Source: Anaerolineae bacterium (lineage in GTDB: Bacteria > Chloroflexota > Anaerolineae > Anaerolineales > UBA11858). From it: a stretch of DNA of 11,293 nucleotides. The notes under the pieces are model-generated. The model made no database searches. It was not told the DNA's origin and saw nothing but the letters and a program-made list of their open reading frames with translations. The DNA is taken from contig RFKO01000005.1 of the NCBI GenBank assembly GCA_003694235.1, forward strand, positions 1 to 11,293, in the 5' to 3' direction. Numbering within the stretch: the stretch's first letter is position 1; the number at the start of each line of letters is the position of its first letter. Positions 6,411-11,293 of the stretch are shown piece after piece. The translations under genes and the position numbers were made by a program.

Positions 6411-7682
6411 TCAGGGGGTATTCAATGCATCCAGGATCTCTTGAGCGGCGATAGCCGGGTCCACCCCCTCTTTCAACACATCCAGCAAAGCCGCCTGCAG
6501 GAGAGGCCCCAGCGTCTGCGTCAGCGTCGGTGAAACCAGCGTAGAGGCGGCAATCACACGATTCAACATCGCATACTCTGGATGGTTTTCCCAGCCGCTC
6601 TGCAAAGCCGAAGGGCGCGCCGGCAAATAGCCGGCGGCGCGCGACCAGATGGACACAAACTCAGAAGCGCTCAAAAACTCGGCCAGTTCAACAGCAAGAT
6701 GCTGCCGCGTGGCATCCTCGGCCGCCAAAGCCCACGCCCAGCCATCTCCCGGTGCAAGCGACGTGCCACTACTCGCCGGCAACAACGCCGGCGACACATC
6801 GGGAGAGGGCAACAGACGGCTGACACGGATTGCCACCATATCCGCCTGCCCCTCCTGATAAGCTGCCCAGGCCTGCTCTTCGGTCTCGAACTGCGTCAGC
6901 CAGACCGGGAAGACCTGATTCTGCCCTCCCTGGGCGATCAGGGTCAGCGCGGTGGTCAGCGGGAGGATATCCAGCGCACCCTGCCCCCCACCCCCCGGCA
7001 GCGTACCCTGGGCAGACAGATACAGGGCCAGCAAGAAGGTGCCACCGGGGTCGGCAGCCGGAAAAGCGATCACCTGGCCGGCGCTTAACGCCTCATCCCA
7101 CGTAGCAGGCGGCGCATCTACCGCCTGAGGACGATAACCCAGCGCCAGCGCGTCGAGTGCAAAGGGGATACCCATACCGCTGGCGTTGACATGGGAGACC
7201 TGCCGCGCCAGCTCGAACCAGTCAGGGTCATCCATCACGGCCGTCAGGCCGTCGAAAGTGTGCAACAAACCTTCTTCTGTAGCCTGCTCCAGCGCCCCAT
7301 ACGGCAGCAACACCAGATCAGGCAGAGCCAATGGGGCCGCCGCCTTGGCGGTCTTCAAAGTGTCCAGGATGCCCCCCGGCCCATACACCGCCTTGATGCG
7401 CGTTTCGACCTGCACGCCTGGCCGCCGCGCGGTGAACTCCGCCAGGCGCTGTGCGAACACCAGCCCCGCGCCTTCGCTTGAGGGGGCGAACTCAGGCGGT
7501 AGCCAGATGTGCAGGGTCACGTTGGACGGCGGGGCGGTTGCCTCCACCTCAGGCAGGGGAGTGGGAGTCGGCGCAGCCGTCGGGGTGGGTTGCAGCGCGA
7601 CCGCCGTTGGCCGGGCCGGCATGGCACATCCCATCATGCCCGCCAGTAGCAGCAAAACTGTCCAGCGAAATCTGGCACGCAC
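6411..7682 (-). CDS. Extracellular solute-binding lipoprotein (ABC-type, family 1-like)
   Basis: The 423-residue product starts at GTG 7682, supported by GGGAG (minus strand, 7694-7690) at 7 nt. Residues 1-18 form a short signal peptide (basic MRARFRW, then VLLLLAGMMG) ending at C19; the lipobox reads MMGC, with methionine instead of the common leucine at -3. A Pro/Thr-rich linker (about 26-53) follows, as in many surface lipoproteins. The rest fits a family 1 solute-binding fold: VTLHIWLPPEF at 55-65, PDLVLLPYGALEQA, a TFDGLTAVMDD-like segment, GMGIPFALDALALGYRP, a WAWALAAEDATRQHLAVELAEFLSA segment, and GYLPARPSAL. Such proteins usually bind sugars or related solutes for an ABC importer, but no permease or ATPase gene is seen on either side. 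The gene lies 2 bp after a peptidase gene and 2 bp before the HEAT gene. The ligand is unknown. Confidence 0.8.
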   Translation of the reverse strand: MRARFRWTVLLLLAGMMGCAMPARPTAVALQPTPTAAPTPTPLPEVEATAPPSNVTLHIWLPPEFAPSSEGAGLVFAQRLAEFTARRPGVQVETRIKAVYGPGGILDTLKTAKAAAPLALPDLVLLPYGALEQATEEGLLHTFDGLTAVMDDPDWFELARQVSHVNASGMGIPFALDALALGYRPQAVDAPPATWDEALSAGQVIAFPAADPGGTFLLALYLSAQGTLPGGGGQGALDILPLTTALTLIAQGGQNQVFPVWLTQFETEEQAWAAYQEGQADMVAIRVSRLLPSPDVSPALLPASSGTSLAPGDGWAWALAAEDATRQHLAVELAEFLSASEFVSIWSRAAGYLPARPSALQSGWENHPEYAMLNRVIAASTLVSPTLTQTLGPLLQAALLDVLKEGVDPAIAAQEILDALNTP

Positions 7683-7684
7683 GC

Positions 7685-8686
7685 CTAGTCTCCCAGTTCA
7701 ATGGGTGCGCTGAGCAGAGCCAGCAGCAAATCCAGCGCCTGCTTCACATCTCCGGCATCCACCATCTCGGAGGGGCTGTGCACATAACGGCAGGGGATGG
7801 AGAGCACACCGGTCGGCGTGCCCGCCCGGCTGAGCTGAATGGCGCGACCGTCGGTGCTGCCGTATTCCAGAATCTCGCGCTGATAGGGGATGCCAGATCG
7901 CTCGGCCGTGCGCGTCATCCAGCGCACCACCCGCGGATCTGCGATCATGCCACGGTCTTTCACTTTGACTGCCGGGCCTTTGCCCAGCGCGACTTCCATG
8001 GTGACGCCCTTAGGGGTATCGCCGGTCATGGTGACATCCACGGCCAGGCCCAGGTCTGGTTCGACGCCAAAGGCCGCCGTGGTCGCCCCGCGCACGCCCA
8101 CTTCCTCCTGCGCGCTGAAGACGAAGTACACCTCATGCGGTGTGTCGCCCAGACGCTTCAAAGCCTCAATCAACAAGGCCACGCCCACGCGGTCATCCAT
8201 GGCCTTGGAAATCCAGCGACCGCCCAGTTGCTCGAAGGGGCGCTCGAAGACGGCCACATCGCCCACCGCGACCGGGCAATCCGAACGCTTGCCGGCGCCC
8301 ACGTCAATGAACATCTTCTCCAGCGGCGGCGCGCTCGTGCGGTCTTCGGTGCGCTCCAGACCGATGACGCCGCCCACGCCGTTGAGGAAGCGCACCCGTC
8401 CGCCCGGCGCGTAACGCGGCGAGACGCCGCCCAGCGGCGCGAAGCGCACAAAACCGTTCTCGTCCACATGCGTGACGATCACGCCGATCTCGTCCAGGTG
8501 CGCCGCCACCATCACCCGCAGGCCGCCATCGGTTCGCCGGCCTTTGCGCGCCAGCAGGTTGCCCAGCGCATCGGTATACATCGCATCCGCGAAGCCTTCG
8601 ATCTCTTGTTGCACAGCGCTACGGACAAGATGCTCTGCTCCCGACGGACCGGGGATTTGTGTCAGTTTCTCCAGCAAGGCTTGCAT
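7685..8686 (-). CDS. M42 family metallopeptidase (aminopeptidase), copy 1
   Basis: The preferred start is ATG 8686, preceded by AGGAGA (minus strand, 8699-8694) at 7 nt, giving 333 residues, close to the family norm. An in-frame ATG at 8719 overlaps the stop of the upstream peptidase gene as ATGA and would add 11 residues. All M42 dinuclear-metal and catalytic residues can be seen: H63 and D65 (AAHLDEIG), bridging D164 (KAMDDRVG), catalytic and ligand glutamates E194/E195 (QEEVGVRGA), D217 (AVDVT) and H303 (YVHSP). M42 enzymes remove N-terminal residues from peptides in the cytoplasm and often form 12-subunit tetrahedral particles. Older annotations of relatives as endoglucanase are misleading. 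Substrate preference cannot be read from the sequence. Confidence 0.9.
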   Translation of the reverse strand: MQALLEKLTQIPGPSGAEHLVRSAVQQEIEGFADAMYTDALGNLLARKGRRTDGGLRVMVAAHLDEIGVIVTHVDENGFVRFAPLGGVSPRYAPGGRVRFLNGVGGVIGLERTEDRTSAPPLEKMFIDVGAGKRSDCPVAVGDVAVFERPFEQLGGRWISKAMDDRVGVALLIEALKRLGDTPHEVYFVFSAQEEVGVRGATTAAFGVEPDLGLAVDVTMTGDTPKGVTMEVALGKGPAVKVKDRGMIADPRVVRWMTRTAERSGIPYQREILEYGSTDGRAIQLSRAGTPTGVLSIPCRYVHSPSEMVDAGDVKQALDLLLALLSAPIELGD

Positions 8687-8693
8687 TGTGGTC

Positions 8694-8699
8694 TCTCCT
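8694..8699 (-). promoter_or_regulatory. Ribosome binding site that selects the start of M42 copy 1
   Basis: AGGAGA on the minus strand is 7 nt from the ATG at 8686. It favours this start over the ATG at 8719, which overlaps the previous stop codon but has no comparable site at its own optimal distance. Confidence 0.65.
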
Positions 8700-8715
8700 G
8701 TGAATGTTATCCTCG

Positions 8716-9795
8716 TCATTCGCCGCGCGGCGCCGCCAGAATATCTGCCGGCAGACGGGTCAGAGCAGCGTGAACCAGTTGCAGGGTGTGTTCCCAATCC
8801 GCCACACGGACGATCCCCGCTGCGGTGTGCAGATAACGCCCCGGCACGGATAGCGAGAGACTGGGGATACCCTCGCGCCGACGGTGGATCGCGCCGGCGT
8901 CGGTTCCACCTCCCCCGGGTTGTCGCAGCTGATAAGGGATGCCCTCGGCCTCCGCCGTCCGCCGGAAGTGGGCGATCAATCGGGGGTCGGGGAGCGTGGC
9001 GGCATCGGCGACATAAATTGCCGGGCCGGCGCCCAAACGGGTATTGTACCGGATGTTCTTTTCTCCGTCCCAGGAGGGCAGGTCGTAAGCCGGGGTGCAA
9101 TCCAGCGCGATGGCGAGGTCAGGTTCCAGGGCATGGGCTGCCACGCCCGCGCCGCGCAGGCCGACTTCTTCCTGCACGGTGAAAGCGGCCAGAATATCCA
9201 CATTCTCCGGCGGATGGCGCAAAATCTCGATCAGCGTTGCCACGCCCAGGCGGTCATCCAGCGCCTTGGCGCGCACGCTGCGCCGCCCCAGGCGGATGAA
9301 GCGAGTGGCGAAGGTCACCCGGTCGCCCACTTTGACTTTGCCGGCGTTCTCTTTCCCCACATCTATGCGCATCGCGTCGAGCGAAGGAGAACGCTTGCGC
9401 TCCTCCGGCGAGGTCAGGTGCACCGGTTTGGCGCCGATCACACCGGGGATCCCCTCGCTTCCCACCAGCACCGGTTTGCCGGGCAACTGGCGGGGGTCGA
9501 TACCGCCCACGGTATCGAAGCGAAAAATCCCCTCGCCATCCGCGGCCGTGATCATAAAACCGACCTCGTCCATGTGAGCGGCCAGCATCACCCGCAGGCG
9601 CGGGCCGCGGCCGTTGCCGCGATGAGTGGCCAGCACATTGCCCAGCGCGTCCACCTGCAAATCATCCACCAGCGGTTTCACCTCTTCCAACACAATGCGG
9701 CGCACCGCGCCCTCATCGCCGGAGACCGCGCAGGCGTTGGTCAGGCGCTCGAGAAGGCGTAGCTGAGGGGCTTGCACACGAAGATTATTCGTCAT
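8716..9795 (-). CDS. M42 family metallopeptidase (aminopeptidase), copy 2
   Basis: The 359-residue product has the complete M42 signature: H74 and D76 (AAHMDEVGF), D180 in KALDDRLG, E209/E210 in QEEVGLRGAG, D232 in IALDCTPAYD, and H323 in YLHTAAG. An inserted domain between about residues 85 and 165 (FDTVGGIDPRQLPGK through KVKVGDRVTF) matches the oligomerisation domain position of TET peptidases. It should be an active cytoplasmic aminopeptidase. Its loop IALDCTPAYDLPSWDGEKN and GGGGTDAGAIH differ from copy 1, so the two probably prefer different N-terminal residues. The start codon overlaps the stop of the PLD-like gene as ATGA, suggesting coupled translation, and AGGAAG lies a little further upstream than usual. 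A 29-bp gap separates it from copy 1. Confidence 0.92.
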   Translation of the reverse strand: MTNNLRVQAPQLRLLERLTNACAVSGDEGAVRRIVLEEVKPLVDDLQVDALGNVLATHRGNGRGPRLRVMLAAHMDEVGFMITAADGEGIFRFDTVGGIDPRQLPGKPVLVGSEGIPGVIGAKPVHLTSPEERKRSPSLDAMRIDVGKENAGKVKVGDRVTFATRFIRLGRRSVRAKALDDRLGVATLIEILRHPPENVDILAAFTVQEEVGLRGAGVAAHALEPDLAIALDCTPAYDLPSWDGEKNIRYNTRLGAGPAIYVADAATLPDPRLIAHFRRTAEAEGIPYQLRQPGGGGTDAGAIHRRREGIPSLSLSVPGRYLHTAAGIVRVADWEHTLQLVHAALTRLPADILAAPRGE

Positions 9796-10691
9796 ATCTC
9801 ATCTTCCTGTTCCGCCAGGCTCCAAAGCCGGGTTTGAGGGTCGTAGTCAATGATCCCCTGTCGCTTGAGATACTGTTGAGCGTTACGGACCATATGTTTC
9901 CATCGCTTTCCAAAGCGGATACCGCCGATGACGCGGTCTATCGTATCATCACACAATTCGGGATGCATAGTCTGAATCCGTGGGTGAAGTTCTTCTGTGG
10001 TCTGGGGGCCGAACTGCGCCAGCAAAAACAAAATGGTAGACGAGAAAATGCGATTTTCACTTGGGACATCCTCCGAACCAGGCAACCGTTGTGCAACTCT
10101 CACGCGCGCCCGGATCAACTGCTCCTGGATGATTTCCCTCTGCGGAGATTGAGCCAGTGCTCTGGTTTGCCGGTCGGTCAAAGAACGGAGTTCCGCAGCG
10201 GCAACGCTGATGCGCTCCATATCCGAACGCTCCAACGGCGTGCTGACCTGAAAAAATCGTTCCACCTGAGCGCGAATTTCAGCCACCTGCTCAGGGTCAT
10301 CCAGACGGACTCCAGCTTCCCGATTCAACCGCATACCGCCGCGCGTAAAATTAGCCGATGTAACCAAAGCCATTCGCTCATCAGCGAGATAAACCTTTGC
10401 ATGCAGATTCCCCAGGTGAAAGACACGCGCGCGTGGCAAACGATTCGTCAACTGCAACAAAGCACCGATTTCCAGACTCCCGCCAGCCAGAGCAGCCGAG
10501 GTGATATTCGTCAAACATCGCACGTTCACCTCGTTCTCATCACCTCGTTTCTCGAACTGGCGACACAACATTTCAACGGCATCTCCCGTGATATAAGGGG
10601 AAATGATGATCAGGTTCCGCAACGCCTGCTCGAAGAGCGCGCTGAAGGTTTCCTCCCAGGAATCCGTCAGAAAGGTGACATGCTCCGGCAT
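9792..10691 (-). CDS. PLD-superfamily (single HKD motif) nuclease-like protein with C-terminal winged-helix-like domain
   Basis: The 299-residue product carries one HKD-type motif, H97-x-K99-x4-D104 (LHAKVYLAD), followed by TSANFTRGGM (111-120) and NREAGVRLDD, as in PLDc_2 domains of nucleases such as BfiI- and NgoFVII-like enzymes. Single-motif members usually dimerise to form the active site. The N-terminal NLIIISPYITGDAVEML (26-42) is the first strand-helix unit. Residues 135-205 are mainly helical. The C-terminal part (about 213-299) ends in KHMVRNAQQYLKRQGIIDYD...WSL, which resembles the winged-helix module found at the start of Mrr-type restriction proteins. It could cleave or bind nucleic acid in a defence or repair setting; this is inferred. 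Hand counts of three 60-base lines in the gene give 42, 48 and 52% GC, against 72% for 9121-9180 in the next gene, which suggests transfer. It starts 5 bp after the upstream M42 stop. Confidence 0.75.
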   Translation of the reverse strand: MPEHVTFLTDSWEETFSALFEQALRNLIIISPYITGDAVEMLCRQFEKRGDENEVNVRCLTNITSAALAGGSLEIGALLQLTNRLPRARVFHLGNLHAKVYLADERMALVTSANFTRGGMRLNREAGVRLDDPEQVAEIRAQVERFFQVSTPLERSDMERISVAAAELRSLTDRQTRALAQSPQREIIQEQLIRARVRVAQRLPGSEDVPSENRIFSSTILFLLAQFGPQTTEELHPRIQTMHPELCDDTIDRVIGGIRFGKRWKHMVRNAQQYLKRQGIIDYDPQTRLWSLAEQEDEI

Positions 10692-10696
10692 GGCGC

Positions 10697-11293
10697 TCAG
10701 GGTTCATCAGACGTCAAGCGGGGACGAAAACCAACCTCAAGCCCGGCGACGAACTCCGCCAGCAGCCGACCGGCGCGGCGGATATCGCGCAGGTCCACCA
10801 TCTCAACCGGCGTGTGCATGTAACGCAACGGGATGCTGACCACCAGTGTGGGGACGCCCTGGCGCGCGGTTTGCAGCGCGTAGGCATCCGTTCCGGAGTG
10901 ACGCGGCATCGGCTCCAGATGGACGGGGATCTCCAACCGTTCGGCGGTCTCTTTCACGGCGCGATGCAGGCCGGGGTGGATGTTCGGTCCCCAGCCGAGG
11001 GGAATCCCCTCCCCCAATGGGAACGCCTTGTGCTTGGGGGTTTCCGGGCCCTGCGCCCAGGTGACATCCACCGCGATTGCCAGATCGGGCTGCAAATCGA
11101 ACGCCGATGTCGCCGCGCCCCCCAGCGTCTCCTCTTCCTGTGCCGTCGCCACCGCCCACACATCCCAGATGTGCGCGCGTCCCTGCAAAAGCTCCAGGCA
11201 ATGGGTCAGGGCGACCACTGAGGCGCGGTTGTCCAGAGAATGTCCGGCGATCAGGTGCTCCCCCATCTCAATGGGCGGCTGAGCAAACGAGAC
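10697..11293 (-). CDS. M42 family metallopeptidase, copy 3 (partial, C-terminal part)
   Basis: The reading frame is open to the right edge of the window, so the true start lies outside; the ATG at 11266 is internal. The 198 visible residues cover the catalytic C-terminal half: D21 in HSLDNRAS, E53/E54 in TAQEEETLGGA, D76 in AVDVT, and H160 in YMHTPVEMVD. These match the M42 metal and catalytic positions, but the motifs depart from the usual LDDRxG and QEEVGxRGA of the two downstream copies. It is therefore a different subfamily rather than a recent duplicate. The missing N-terminal half should contain the first metal-binding His-x-Asp. It is the first visible gene of the minus-strand operon and stops 5 bp before the PLD-like gene. 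Function as an aminopeptidase is likely, with unknown specificity. Confidence 0.88.
   Translation of the reverse strand, partial: VSFAQPPIEMGEHLIAGHSLDNRASVVALTHCLELLQGRAHIWDVWAVATAQEEETLGGAATSAFDLQPDLAIAVDVTWAQGPETPKHKAFPLGEGIPLGWGPNIHPGLHRAVKETAERLEIPVHLEPMPRHSGTDAYALQTARQGVPTLVVSIPLRYMHTPVEMVDLRDIRRAGRLLAEFVAGLEVGFRPRLTSDEP

Larger units (their letters stand above)
5602..11293 (-). other. Probable six-gene operon: M42 - PLD-like - M42 - M42 - solute-binding lipoprotein - HEAT protein
   Basis: All six genes read leftward, with junctions of 5 bp, a 4-bp overlap, 29 bp, 2 bp and 2 bp, so there is no room for internal promoters or terminators between them. The promoter is beyond the right edge. 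Cotranscription is inferred from spacing alone. The shared theme is peptide turnover plus uptake, with the PLD-like and HEAT genes as unexplained members. Confidence 0.65.

Noticed and set aside
6773..6794. Perfect 8-bp inverted repeat TCGCCGGC / GCCGGCGA with a 6-nt loop
   Set aside because: It lies in the middle of the lipoprotein coding sequence, has no T-run, and is built from GCCGGC, which is common in this DNA. Probably chance.
7451..8773. A 440-codon open frame on the plus strand, antisense to the lipoprotein and M42 copy 1 genes
   Set aside because: Its translation is rich in His, Arg, Ala and Gly with no recognisable domain, as expected of an antisense shadow in GC-rich DNA. The minus-strand genes carry complete catalytic motifs.
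8687..9100. N-terminal extension of M42 copy 1 up to an ATG at 9100
   Set aside because: It would overlap M42 copy 2 by almost 400 bp, and the extra residues are Arg/Pro/Gly-rich with no family match. Starts at 8686 or 8719 fit the family.
8884..9762. A 292-codon plus-strand frame opposite M42 copy 2
   Set aside because: No domain, His/Gln/Arg-rich composition, and opposite a well-defined peptidase gene.

Overview
The window is high-GC bacterial DNA with tightly packed genes and no mobile element, rRNA, tRNA or CRISPR array. The gene mix suggests a member of Chloroflexota, most likely Anaerolineae: several M42 peptidase paralogues, an AmrS-type radical SAM enzyme, a CelD-like acetyltransferase, a PP2C-like/transmembrane/propeller protein, and a lipoprotein with a Pro/Thr-rich linker after its signal peptide. 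This assignment is inferred from gene content; no marker gene is present.

Layout, left half: a mobA-like molybdenum cofactor guanylyltransferase runs off the left edge on the minus strand (1-233). It diverges across a 32-bp gap from an AmrS-type radical SAM enzyme (266-1375). That gene converges, 6 bp apart, on a minus-strand CelD/GNAT-like acetyltransferase (1382-2410). The acetyltransferase diverges from a large membrane protein (2524-4704) with a degenerate PP2C-like domain, a proline-rich linker, one membrane helix and a predicted beta-propeller. The enoyl-ACP reductase gene fabI follows (4805-5605). Each of the two divergent gaps carries a -10-like element readable on both strands.

Layout, right half: from 11293 down to 5602 there is a probable six-gene minus-strand operon with junctions from a 4-bp overlap to a 29-bp gap. 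In transcription order it encodes an M42 peptidase (5' end outside the window), a PLD-superfamily nuclease-like protein with a C-terminal winged-helix-like region, a second M42 peptidase, a third M42 peptidase, a solute-binding lipoprotein without a permease, and a HEAT-repeat protein. The last gene overlaps the end of fabI by 4 bp, tail to tail.

How the genes may work together: the three M42 enzymes probably trim peptides in the cytoplasm and could form mixed TET-type particles. The lipoprotein could bind an external substrate, possibly linked to the same nutritional role. The PLD-like gene is visibly lower in GC than its neighbours and looks like a later insertion into the peptidase operon. 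No classic defence island or biosynthetic cluster is visible. The most unusual items are the M42 triplet with the embedded PLD gene, the apparently inactive PP2C-like sensor protein, and the symmetric promoters.
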